44,335 nt of DNA from Clostridiaceae bacterium. GTDB taxonomy: Bacteria; Bacillota; Clostridia; Saccharofermentanales; DTU023. The translations under genes and the position numbers were made by a program. The DNA is taken from contig JAAYKK010000081.1 of the NCBI GenBank assembly GCA_012522435.1, positions 1 through 44,335 of the forward strand, given 5' to 3'. Below the pieces are notes generated by a model, which searched no databases, was not told where the DNA came from, and saw only the letters and a program-made list of their open reading frames with translations. Positions 29,911 to 39,315 of the stretch are shown here, piece after piece (position 1 is the first letter of the stretch; each line of letters starts with the position of its first letter).

Positions 29911-30936
29911 ATGGCAAGAAAATATAAGTTTCGTTTGAGCGATAGAGACTATGATCGGTTCACTCAAATGTCTGAGCTGGAAAACAGTTATCGAGTTGAA
30001 GGATATGATCTCATTGCCGGTGTAGACGAAGCGGGTAGAGGACCTTTAGCAGGTCCTGTTTTTGCTGCTGCTTGTATTCTCAATCCTCATAAACCAATTT
30101 ATGGTTTGAATGATTCGAAAAAATTGACGGTAAAAAGAAGAGATTACTTATTTGACGTGATTAAAGAACAAGCTTTAGCTTATCAAATTATTTCTATTCC
30201 GGTAGAGGAAATTGAAAATAGCAATATTTTGGCAGCTACTAAAAAAGGGATGATAGAAGCAGTACTGGGGCTTGAGTTAAGACCGGATTTAGTCTTAATT
30301 GATGCGGAACGTTTGCAATCTGAAGATTTACCTGCTCAGCGCAGTATCAAACAAGGTGATGCAGTTTCGAACAGTATTGCAGCAGCTTCTATTTTAGCAA
30401 AAGTTAGTCGAGATAGATTTATGCAAGCCATGGCAGAAATCTATCCTGAATATAAATTTGAAAAACATAAAGGTTATGCTACAGCAGACCATTATACAGC
30501 GATTGAACAAAATGGTGTTTGTCCGCTGCATCGTTTAAGTTTTTTACATAAATTAAAATTAGGTGAAACAAGGTTTCCAGATAATACAACTGGGATCGGT
30601 AAAGTAGCAGAAAGCCAGGTCGCACAGAATTTGTCTAATCAAGGCTATCACTTATTGGAACAAAATTATTGGTTAAGACCTTTCGGTGAAATTGATTTAA
30701 TTTTACAAAAAAAAGATCGATTATTAATCGTTGAGGTAAAAGCTAGCCAGGATAAAGAATATATTGATTCGGGAATTAGAGCTCTTGATCCAAAAAAGCA
30801 ATATCGCATCAAAAAATTAGCTGAGTATTATGCTGTTTCACGAAATCTTGATTTTGAAGAGATAATTTTTCTCTTAGCTGCTTGCAAACTGAATCAAAAC
30901 AATCAAGTCGAAAAGATCAAGTACAATGAATTTTGA
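29911..30936 (+). CDS. rnhB: ribonuclease HII fused to a YraN/UPF0102 endonuclease-like domain
   Basis: RNase HII motifs GVDEAGRGPLAGPVFAAA, LNDSKKLT, KVSRDR, KHKGYATADHY; C-terminal ~115 aa GKVAESQVAQNLSNQGYHLLEQNYWLRPFGEIDLILQKKDRLLIVEVKA is YraN-like. Confidence 0.92.
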   Translation: MARKYKFRLSDRDYDRFTQMSELENSYRVEGYDLIAGVDEAGRGPLAGPVFAAACILNPHKPIYGLNDSKKLTVKRRDYLFDVIKEQALAYQIISIPVEEIENSNILAATKKGMIEAVLGLELRPDLVLIDAERLQSEDLPAQRSIKQGDAVSNSIAAASILAKVSRDRFMQAMAEIYPEYKFEKHKGYATADHYTAIEQNGVCPLHRLSFLHKLKLGETRFPDNTTGIGKVAESQVAQNLSNQGYHLLEQNYWLRPFGEIDLILQKKDRLLIVEVKASQDKEYIDSGIRALDPKKQYRIKKLAEYYAVSRNLDFEEIIFLLAACKLNQNNQVEKIKYNEF

Positions 30937-31004
30937 TTATTAATAAAAATAGAGCAGAAAATGAGTTCTCTACATTTCGGATGTTAGTTAAACAATAGTA
31001 ATGA

Positions 31005-31033
31005 CCAAAAAACTACCCGCCAGTGCGGGTAGT
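31005..31033 (-). terminator. intrinsic terminator of the lipoprotein gene
   Basis: ACTACCCGC-cagt-GCGGGTAGT; minus strand continues with TTTTTT. Confidence 0.88.
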
Positions 31034-31060
31034 TGAGCAAGTACTTTGGTTATCTAGCAT

Positions 31061-31633
31061 CTAGTCGTCAAAATCAATTATAATATTGTCCGAGTCAAAG
31101 AGGTGAGATCCCATATCGTCTTCATACATTGAAAATTTGAATTCAAGATTCTCACTGCACTCAATCTTGGTGTTTTCAATTTCGTTTAAATAGAAGTTAA
31201 TAGACTGAAAACACTTCTTACCACTTGGCAAGACGACATGGAAGATATCTTCAAAGGTTGTGCCGTTTAATATGCCTTCATGAATAAAAACCTTAACCTC
31301 ATGGTCTGAATTGTTTTCAATCATTACATTGAGCTTGGGGTATTCTGGACTGCTATCATCATACGATTCAAATTTAAGATCAATATCTTTGTCATCGAAC
31401 ATTACGTTACTATCGACGACTTGATCCTTTTCATCTAATTGAATGATGACCGGTTCTGCCGGTCTTTCTATTGCATTTTCATCCTGGTATTCTGTTGATA
31501 AATCTTCAGCAAGATTTTCTGGAATGTTTATATTATCTTCAGCTTGTCTGTTATTGTTTTTCTCAGAACAGCCACTGAGAAACATGGATATTACAAGTGC
31601 GATAACGATTAATATTGAGAATAATCTCTTCAT
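31061..31633 (-). CDS. putative lipoprotein of unknown function
   Basis: MKRLFSILIVIALVISMFLSGCSEKNNN signal peptide with lipobox LSGC; start chosen at MKRLFS. Confidence 0.8.
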   Translation of the reverse strand: MKRLFSILIVIALVISMFLSGCSEKNNNRQAEDNINIPENLAEDLSTEYQDENAIERPAEPVIIQLDEKDQVVDSNVMFDDKDIDLKFESYDDSSPEYPKLNVMIENNSDHEVKVFIHEGILNGTTFEDIFHVVLPSGKKCFQSINFYLNEIENTKIECSENLEFKFSMYEDDMGSHLFDSDNIIIDFDD

Positions 31634-31977
31634 TTCTTTGTTTCTTCCTAAATTTTGCTTTACCTTATACATAAACAAAAAATCTTGAAATTCCTATTAT
31701 TTAGATAACTAAAATAAGAACAAGGCGAAACCTAAATGATTCACAAGTTAAACAAGACATTTTACCAGATCGGCAGAATACTTATTTACTAAAATATATT
31801 ACGTCAATCAAATATTAATATTTATGGGGATTAATATAATTTCCTTGATAATGCAATTAGGCCTGACTTATAAGGCTTTTCATTACGTTGTAATTACAAG
31901 CTTGCAAATTATTAAAAAATGTTTTAACTTATTGATACGATGTAATAACAACCGTGAGATTTTCAAGGAGAATAAGC

Positions 31978-32706
31978 ATGAGATTAGATAGACATAGCAG
32001 TATACCACTTTATGCACAGTTGAGAGAATTGCTGGTTGAACAGATTCAAGATGGATTTTATAAACCTGGAGATCGAGTCCCTTCTGAATTAACTTTATGT
32101 GAAGAACATGATTTAAGCCGTCCTACGGTACGTCAAGCAATTTCTGATTTGGTTGCTGACGGAATATTAGTGATCGAGAAAGGAAAAGGTACTTTTGTAG
32201 CCAAAGAGCCCGAAAGAATTGTGATCGAACACTTTAATGCTTTAACCTTTTCATTTTTGAATTTTGATACTTATGAAGGAGTAGGTTTAAAACCGATTAA
32301 ACTTATGGAACCCGAACCTGAGTTGGATCGTTTATTTAAATTTTCAGCAGATAAGCCTCATCCGGGATATTGGTTAGCCGAATGGCCTTTACAAGTAGAT
32401 AAAGAAATATTAGGTGTTTGTACATCTTACATTCCTGTTCAGATTTTCCCGGAATTAGGTCAAAGCATTTCTGCAGGCAAAAGAATGGTTGATATTAAGT
32501 CAAATAAATATGCGATGTTGCCTCAAAAGGGCAGCCTGAATGTTATTTCAAGACCGGCTAAGAATAAAGAAGCAAAAGCTCTGAACATTCCAAGGAGATC
32601 ATTTATTCTGGCAGTTGAAGGTCCTTTATTCTCGAGAAGCGGACATGTCTGTGAGGTTTTGCGTGTTGCACTCAGACCTGACTTGGTTCAACTTGAATTA
32701 AATTAA
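31978..32706 (+). CDS. GntR/HutC family transcriptional regulator (UTRA domain)
   Basis: RHSSIPLYAQLRELLVEQIQDGFYKPGDRVPSELTLCEEHDLSRPTVRQAISDLVADGILVIEKGKGTFVA. Confidence 0.93.
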   Translation: MRLDRHSSIPLYAQLRELLVEQIQDGFYKPGDRVPSELTLCEEHDLSRPTVRQAISDLVADGILVIEKGKGTFVAKEPERIVIEHFNALTFSFLNFDTYEGVGLKPIKLMEPEPELDRLFKFSADKPHPGYWLAEWPLQVDKEILGVCTSYIPVQIFPELGQSISAGKRMVDIKSNKYAMLPQKGSLNVISRPAKNKEAKALNIPRRSFILAVEGPLFSRSGHVCEVLRVALRPDLVQLELN

Positions 32707-32722
32707 AAATTGTAGAGGTAAC

Positions 32723-33868
32723 ATGACAGTTTATTTTGATCATGCAGCAACCAATTTTATTGATCAGGATGTGATAGACTTTTTAGCGAAAGAATTGGTG
32801 AATAATAACTATAATCCGGCTGCCCGATATACTTCAGGTATTGAGGCAGCTTTTTCAATTGAGAGATCAGTTTCAAAGATTGCATCTACTTTAGGGGCAA
32901 AAACAGAAGAAGTTATTATTACATCAGGAGCAACTGAATCCATCAATACAGCACTAAAAGGAATAGTTTTTGCACCGAATCCAAAACATAAAAGAATTTT
33001 GTCTAGTAGCGGTGAACATCCTGCGACAACCGAAACTTTGAAATTTATTGAAAAACAACTCGGATATACAATTGATTATTGTCCCTTAAATAATCAAGGT
33101 GTAGTTGAATTGAATCAATTAGAAGAATTTTTAATTGCGCATGATTATGATTTATTGACTTTGATTCAAGTCAACAATGTCTTGGGTAGTGTTAATCCAG
33201 TTGAAAAGATTGTTAAACTGCGCAATCAACTTAGGCCTAATTTGCCTATTCATCTTGATGCAGTTCAGTCTTTAGCTAAAATACCTTTTGATTTCGAGAA
33301 TTTAGGCATTCAATTAGCTTCGTTTTCTTTGCATAAAATTGGAGGTCCTAAAGGTAGTGGTATTTTGTTAAAAAGTGAAGATACGAGAATTGAACCTTTA
33401 ATCCATGGCGGAGGACAGCAGAATAATTTACGTTCCGGAACAGAAAATCCTGCTTTCGTTGCTACCATGGCGTATGTTCTGGAAAAAATGCAGAGAGATT
33501 TTAGTCGGAACAATTCTCATGTTGTTGAACTCAAACAACATTTGATCTCTCAATTAGAACAAGCAAGGATCAATTATCAAATTATTTCTCCACAAGATGC
33601 AGTTCCTCAAATAGTTTCAATTTGTTTCCCGGAGCTTCGAGCCGAAACCTTGCTCAATATCTTAAATAAAGAGCAGATTGAAGTGTCAATTGGTTCAGCC
33701 TGTTCAAGTAAAAAATCTGAGCGTAATCAAGTTTTAAAACAACTTAACTTACTGAATAATCTTGATCAATATGTAATCAGGATCAGCCTAGATAAAAATA
33801 ATACCAAGACTGAAATAAATAATTTAGTCAAAAACGTGAAAATAGCACTTGATAAGTATGCCGTATAA
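32723..33868 (+). CDS. cysteine desulfurase, NifS/IscS-like (probable ThiI partner)
   Basis: YFDHAATNF, ITSGATESINTALKG, PLP Lys region SFSLHKIGGPKGSGIL, active-site loop SIGSACSSKKSERNQVL; next to thiI. Confidence 0.93.
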   Translation: MTVYFDHAATNFIDQDVIDFLAKELVNNNYNPAARYTSGIEAAFSIERSVSKIASTLGAKTEEVIITSGATESINTALKGIVFAPNPKHKRILSSSGEHPATTETLKFIEKQLGYTIDYCPLNNQGVVELNQLEEFLIAHDYDLLTLIQVNNVLGSVNPVEKIVKLRNQLRPNLPIHLDAVQSLAKIPFDFENLGIQLASFSLHKIGGPKGSGILLKSEDTRIEPLIHGGGQQNNLRSGTENPAFVATMAYVLEKMQRDFSRNNSHVVELKQHLISQLEQARINYQIISPQDAVPQIVSICFPELRAETLLNILNKEQIEVSIGSACSSKKSERNQVLKQLNLLNNLDQYVIRISLDKNNTKTEINNLVKNVKIALDKYAV

Positions 33869-33914
33869 TCGGTAAACTAAAGCTTGTTCATTTTTTAAAT
33901 AATAGAAGAGAGTG

Positions 33915-35108
33915 ATGAAAATAGATTATCAAGAGCTGATTTTAGTTCGTTTAGGTGAGATAACACTTAAAGGCCTAAACAGACGTAGGTTTGAAGCACG
34001 TCTGATTCAGAATATGCGTTATCGTTTGCGTGATCTGGGCAAATTTAAAATATACCAGGATCAATCAAGAGTATATATAGAAAAACGTCCCCAAGATGAA
34101 ATTGAATTTCCTACTCGAGAGATTCTGAAAAGAATTAAAGAAGTTTTCGGTTATACTTCTGCCAGTCCGGTGAGACGCTTTAGCAATGATAAAGATCTAC
34201 TTTATGAGCAAGTAAAAGCTTATGTTGCTCAATTATTTTCCGACGGTAAACGACACACTTTTAAATTTGAAACTCGGCGTGTCGATAAAAAATTCCCGTT
34301 AAATTCTTATGAATTAAACAGTGATCTGGGAGCTTTAGTTTTAGAAAGATATCCGGATCAAGCTACAGTAGATGTGCATCAACCGGAATTATTAATTCAA
34401 ATCGAGATTCGCAAAGATATCTATCTTTATCATGAAATACAACCTGCCTATAGTGGTTTGCCCGTGGGTACGAGCGGCAAAGGAATGCTTTTGTTATCGG
34501 GTGGTATAGATAGCCCTGTAGCAGGATTTCAAATGGCCTCAAGAGGTCTCCTATTAGAGTCGATCTATTTTCATACTTTTCCTTATACCGGTGATCAAGT
34601 GAAACAAAAAGTAATTGATTTGGCTACCCGAATAAGTGATTTTAGTGGGAAAATGCCATTACATATAGTTGATTTTACCGAAATTCAACTCGAACTGAAT
34701 GAATATGTTCCGCCGGAAATGATGACGATAGTAATGCGCAGAATGATGATGCGTATAGCTGATAAATTAGCCGACCAGAAAAAAATTAACTGTATCATTA
34801 CTGGCGAAAGTTTAGGTCAGGTGGCAAGTCAAACTGTAGATGCATTGCGGGCTACCAATATAGTGGTTAATCGACCGGTTTTCAGACCTTTAATCAGTAA
34901 TGACAAAAATGATACAATCAATTTGGCTCGAGAGATCGGAACATACGAAACTTCGATTTTACCCTATGAAGATTGTTGTACGGTTTTCGTGGCAAAACAT
35001 CCCAAGATCAATCCGAGTTTAGCAGATTGTGAATTTGCAGAACAAGACCTTGATATACCTGATTTGGTTAAACAAGGTCTGAATAATATTGAAACTATTA
35101 TTATCTGA
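33915..35108 (+). CDS. thiI: tRNA 4-thiouridine sulfurtransferase ThiI (no C-terminal rhodanese domain)
   Basis: THUMP region then PP-loop [35 protein letters not shown]; ends shortly after the adenylation domain. Confidence 0.95.
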   Translation: MKIDYQELILVRLGEITLKGLNRRRFEARLIQNMRYRLRDLGKFKIYQDQSRVYIEKRPQDEIEFPTREILKRIKEVFGYTSASPVRRFSNDKDLLYEQVKAYVAQLFSDGKRHTFKFETRRVDKKFPLNSYELNSDLGALVLERYPDQATVDVHQPELLIQIEIRKDIYLYHEIQPAYSGLPVGTSGKGMLLLSGGIDSPVAGFQMASRGLLLESIYFHTFPYTGDQVKQKVIDLATRISDFSGKMPLHIVDFTEIQLELNEYVPPEMMTIVMRRMMMRIADKLADQKKINCIITGESLGQVASQTVDALRATNIVVNRPVFRPLISNDKNDTINLAREIGTYETSILPYEDCCTVFVAKHPKINPSLADCEFAEQDLDIPDLVKQGLNNIETIII

Positions 35109-35136
35109 ATACAAAATAGATGGCGGAGGAATTACT

Positions 35137-36378
35137 ATGCCCTATGAAATTATCAAAGAACAAGACCCGGAGCTTTATGATGCTCTCAATGCTGAATTAC
35201 AAAGACAAAAAGACCATCTTGAATTAATAGCATCGGAAAATTTTGTCAGCGAAGCGGTTTTAGCAGCTCAAGGATCAGTCTTAACAAATAAATATGCCGA
35301 AGGTTATCCGGGACGTCGCTACTATGGTGGTTGTGAATTTGTAGATATAGCTGAAGAATTGGCAATTTCCAGAGCCAAAGAATTATTCGGTGCTGAACAT
35401 GTAAATGTCCAACCACATTCCGGTGCACAAGCAAATACAGCAGTTTATTTTAAAATGTTAACTCCCGGCGATAAGATCTTAGGCATGGATTTAGATCAAG
35501 GTGGCCATCTAACTCATGGTATGAAAATAAATTTTTCAGGCAAGTATTTTGAGTCACACGGCTATCAAGTTGATCCTGAGACTCATCAGATTGATTACGA
35601 TCTTGTCAGGCAAAAGGCGAAACAGGTTAAACCTAAAATGATCATCGCCGGAGCAAGTGCATACCCGAGAAAAATTGATTTTGCTAAATTTCGTGAGATA
35701 GCAGACGAAGTCGGAGCATATTTATTAGTTGATATGGCTCATATTGCCGGCTTGGTTGCAGCCGGACTTCATATGAATCCGGTGCCTTATGCTGATTTTG
35801 TCACAACTACTACCCATAAGACTTTACGTGGTCCTAGAGGCGGCGTGATTATTTGTAAAGAAGAATATGCTAAGATGATCGATTCAGCTGTGTTTCCGGG
35901 TATGCAAGGTGGACCTTTAATGCATGTAATTGCTGCTAAAGCTGTTGCTTTTGCAGAAGCTTTACTACCAGAATTCAAAGAATATTCTAAACAAGTAATT
36001 AATAATGCCAAGGCACTTGCCAAGAGCTTGTTGGAACATAAGGTGCAACTCGTTTCAGGCGGTACAGATAATCATTTAATGCTGATAAATTTACGTAATA
36101 CCGGAATTACAGGTAGTGAATTAGAAAAATGTTTAGAGGAAGTCAATATTACGACAAATAAGAACACAATTCCCTACGATACTGAAAAACCTACAGTAAC
36201 CAGTGGACTTAGGATAGGTACGCCGGCACTGACAACCAGAGGTTTTATGGAACAAGATATGCAAGAAGTTGCTGAATTGATTGCCTTAGCAATTTTTGAT
36301 TTTGAGAATAATAAAACTCAAATACTGAAACGAGTAGAAGTACTATGTGATCAATATCCGTTGTATCCGGGGATGTAA
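35137..36378 (+). CDS. glyA: serine hydroxymethyltransferase
   Basis: [46 protein letters not shown]; start at ATG 35137 after gcggagg. Confidence 0.98.
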   Translation: MPYEIIKEQDPELYDALNAELQRQKDHLELIASENFVSEAVLAAQGSVLTNKYAEGYPGRRYYGGCEFVDIAEELAISRAKELFGAEHVNVQPHSGAQANTAVYFKMLTPGDKILGMDLDQGGHLTHGMKINFSGKYFESHGYQVDPETHQIDYDLVRQKAKQVKPKMIIAGASAYPRKIDFAKFREIADEVGAYLLVDMAHIAGLVAAGLHMNPVPYADFVTTTTHKTLRGPRGGVIICKEEYAKMIDSAVFPGMQGGPLMHVIAAKAVAFAEALLPEFKEYSKQVINNAKALAKSLLEHKVQLVSGGTDNHLMLINLRNTGITGSELEKCLEEVNITTNKNTIPYDTEKPTVTSGLRIGTPALTTRGFMEQDMQEVAELIALAIFDFENNKTQILKRVEVLCDQYPLYPGM

Positions 36379-36398
36379 TCTTCACTGAAGGGTAATTG

Positions 36399-37724
36399 AT
36401 GGATTTAGAAAAAAAATTGAACCAACATAAAGAACCATTGGCTTATAGAATGGTTCCTCAAAACTTATCAGATTTTGTAGGACAAGAGCACATTCTGGCT
36501 AAAGGAAAGATGTTGAGAAGAATGATTGAAGCGGATCGCCTGAGTTCAATCATTCTTTTTGGTCCGCCGGGAACAGGAAAAACTAGTTTAGCTAGAGTCA
36601 TTGCTACCACAACCGAAATCGGATTCAAACAGCTTAATGCTGTTACTTCGGGAGTCAAAGATATAAAACAGATTATCAGTGATACTCAAAATCAAATACT
36701 TACTCCTCAGGGCAGAACAGTGCTATTTATTGATGAAATTCATCGTTTTAATAAAGCCCAGCAAGATGCGCTATTGCCTCAAGTTGAAGACGGAACCTTG
36801 ATTTTAATCGGTGCGACAACTGAAAATCCTTACTTTGAAGTAAATAAAGCTTTGATTTCAAGGTCGACCGTTTTTCAGTTAAAACCTTTAACTGAAGACA
36901 ATATTGCTCAAATTATTCATAATGCTCTGCAGGATAAGGTATATGGTTACGGAGATTTAAATATTGAACTTGAGCAGCAAGCTGAAGATTTCATTAAGGA
37001 TTTGTCAAATGGAGATGCACGTATTGCATTAAATGGCTTAGAACTTGCTGTCTTAACAACTTTGCCGGACCAAGACGGAAAAATAAAAATTGATTTGCCT
37101 ACAATTAAAGATTGTATGCAAAAGCGTAGTCCTGTTTTTGATAAAGGAGGAGAAGCTCATTATGACACGATCAGTGCCTTCATCAAATCTATGCGGGGTA
37201 GTAATCCCGATGCAACGTTACTTTATTTAGCAAAAGCCTTACAGGGCGGGGAAGATATAGAATTTTTGGCCAGAAGAATTGTGATCTGTGCTGCAGAAGA
37301 TGTAGGGTTGGCTAATCCTCAAATGCTTTCTATTGCGGTTTCTGCATATCAAGCTGTAAAAATGATCGGCATGCCGGAAGCAAGAATTATTTTAGCGGAA
37401 GCTGCTGTTTTAGTTGCAACTTCGCCTAAATCTAATACTGCATACTTAGGAATTGATCAGGCTTTGGCTGATGTAAAAAATAGACGTACGGGCGATATTC
37501 CTTATCATTTACGCAATGCACCAATTGAAGATATGCAAGACCTCGGTTATGGTGAGGGTTACAAATATGCACATGATTATCCGAATCATTATGTAAAAAT
37601 GCAATTTTTGCCGGATGAACTAACAGGTAACAAATATTATGAACCGACTGAACAGGGCTATGAAGCAAAGATAAAAGCTTGGCTTGAGTTTTTGGATAAG
37701 TCAGCAGAAAAATTAAATAATTAA
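36399..37724 (+). CDS. rarA: replication-associated recombination protein A (RarA/MgsA AAA+ ATPase)
   Basis: LAYRMVPQNLSDFVGQEHIL, GPPGTGKTSLARVIA, VLFIDEIHRFNKAQQDALLP. Confidence 0.95.
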   Translation: MDLEKKLNQHKEPLAYRMVPQNLSDFVGQEHILAKGKMLRRMIEADRLSSIILFGPPGTGKTSLARVIATTTEIGFKQLNAVTSGVKDIKQIISDTQNQILTPQGRTVLFIDEIHRFNKAQQDALLPQVEDGTLILIGATTENPYFEVNKALISRSTVFQLKPLTEDNIAQIIHNALQDKVYGYGDLNIELEQQAEDFIKDLSNGDARIALNGLELAVLTTLPDQDGKIKIDLPTIKDCMQKRSPVFDKGGEAHYDTISAFIKSMRGSNPDATLLYLAKALQGGEDIEFLARRIVICAAEDVGLANPQMLSIAVSAYQAVKMIGMPEARIILAEAAVLVATSPKSNTAYLGIDQALADVKNRRTGDIPYHLRNAPIEDMQDLGYGEGYKYAHDYPNHYVKMQFLPDELTGNKYYEPTEQGYEAKIKAWLEFLDKSAEKLNN

Positions 37725-37764
37725 CACTTTTCATTTTAAAATAATTAAGTAAAAAGGAGACTTT

Positions 37765-39186
37765 ATGTCAGATAAAAGTAAAGCAGAAAAATTAAAAAAC
37801 GAATTATTCTTAGATAAACCTAATCAATGGGATTTAGCAGATGATAATCTGAGCAAAAAAGTTTATGATTTTTCTGAAGAATACAAAAAAGCCTTGGACC
37901 AAGGTAAAACTGAACGTAGATTTATTGAATATTCGATCCAACGTTTGGAAAAAGCCGGTTTCAAAAATGCTGAACAGATCGACCAAGCAACACCTGGAAC
38001 TAAGTTATATTTTAATATGCGTGATAAAGCATTGGTTGCTGCTATTGTAGGTAATGATCAGCCTGCTCAAGGTATTAATATTGTGGCTTCGCATGTTGAT
38101 TCGCCACGTCTGGATCTAAAACCTAATCCTCTGTTTGAAGAGAATGAGTTGGTTTATTTTAAAACTCATTACTATGGTGGAATTAAAAAATACCATTGGT
38201 TATCTACTCAACTTTCATTACATGGGGTAATTTATTTAAGCGACGGGACAAAAGTTGATCTTAATATCGGGGATGATATTGAGGATCCTGTGTTTACTGT
38301 AACGGATTTGCTTCCACATTTGGATTATCACAGAGCAAATAAAAAAATAACCGAGTATGTTGAGGGCGAAAAATTACAAGTCTTGATTGGTAGTATTCCT
38401 TATCCGGATAAAGAAATCAGTGAACGTTTTAAACTTGGTGTCTTACAGTTATTAAATGAAAAATATGGTATCAAAGAAGCAGATTTTAATCGTGCGGAAA
38501 TTGAAGTTGTGCCGGCACATTCTGCCAGAGATGTCGGTTTCGATCGTTCGATGATCGGTGCATATGGACAAGATGACAGAGTTTGTGCTTATACTTCATT
38601 ACAAGCATTAATTGATAGTGAGGTTGCAAAACGCACATCGGCAATTCTTTTTACCGATAAGGAAGAAATAGGCAGTGAAGGTAGAGCCGGGGCTCAATCT
38701 CAAGCATTTCAATATACTTTGAATTCCTTACATAAAAAAATATTGGGTAGAGAACCGAGTTTGAGTGAAATGCAAGATTTTTACTTGAATACAAATTTAC
38801 TGTCTTCAGATGTCACAAATGCTTTTGACCCTATTTATGAAGAAGTTTCTGACAAAACAAACAGTGCATATCTCTCAAAAGGGATCGCCATGAACAAATA
38901 TACCGGCAGTGGAGGAAAATACAGTACCAATGATGCTGATGCCGAGTTTTTGGCTTATCTTACCAATCTGTTTGATACAAATAATATTCCTTATCAAATT
39001 TCAGAATTAGGAAAAGTTGATGCAGGTGGTGGCGGAACGATCGCGAAGTTTTTTGCTAAAACAGGAATGAATGTTATAGATTGCGGTGTAGCAATGTTCG
39101 CAATGCATTCTTGTTTTGAAGTTACTTCGAAAATGGATGTGTACAATACTTATCGCGCTTACAAAGTATTTATGAATAAAGGCTGA
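37765..39186 (+). CDS. M18 family aminopeptidase
   Basis: VASHVDSPRLDLKPNPLFE, DKEEIGSEGRAGAQS, M18-type C-terminus DCGVAMFAMHSCFEVTSKMDVYNTYRAYKVF. Confidence 0.93.
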   Translation: MSDKSKAEKLKNELFLDKPNQWDLADDNLSKKVYDFSEEYKKALDQGKTERRFIEYSIQRLEKAGFKNAEQIDQATPGTKLYFNMRDKALVAAIVGNDQPAQGINIVASHVDSPRLDLKPNPLFEENELVYFKTHYYGGIKKYHWLSTQLSLHGVIYLSDGTKVDLNIGDDIEDPVFTVTDLLPHLDYHRANKKITEYVEGEKLQVLIGSIPYPDKEISERFKLGVLQLLNEKYGIKEADFNRAEIEVVPAHSARDVGFDRSMIGAYGQDDRVCAYTSLQALIDSEVAKRTSAILFTDKEEIGSEGRAGAQSQAFQYTLNSLHKKILGREPSLSEMQDFYLNTNLLSSDVTNAFDPIYEEVSDKTNSAYLSKGIAMNKYTGSGGKYSTNDADAEFLAYLTNLFDTNNIPYQISELGKVDAGGGGTIAKFFAKTGMNVIDCGVAMFAMHSCFEVTSKMDVYNTYRAYKVFMNKG

Positions 39187-39204
39187 GTATGATTCTATAA
39201 CAGG

Positions 39205-39226
39205 ATTTTCCCTAATTAGGGAAAAT
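39205..39226. other. perfect 22-bp palindrome
   Basis: ATTTTCCCTAATTAGGGAAAAT equals its own reverse complement. Confidence 0.9.
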
Positions 39227-39258
39227 GAAAATCGGCTACAATTTAATTAGAAATAATA

Positions 39259-39289
39259 ATAGCTTCCAACCATAATGATTGGAAGCTAT
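39259..39289. terminator. terminator between convergent M18 peptidase and tyrS genes
   Basis: ATAGCTTCCAA-ccataatga-TTGGAAGCTAT, weak T-rich tails on both sides. Confidence 0.75.
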
Positions 39290-39315
39290 TTATATTAATT
39301 ATTAATTTTAAAAAC

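Noticed and set aside
31855-31882. gcctgacttataaggcttttc as an intrinsic terminator
   Set aside because: Only a 4-bp stem; too weak to call.
35089-35136. Extended N-termini in the ORF track for glyA (and also glpF, rnhA, acpP, rimM, gntR)
   Set aside because: The extra residues precede the conserved protein start and run over the RBS; downstream ATGs used instead.
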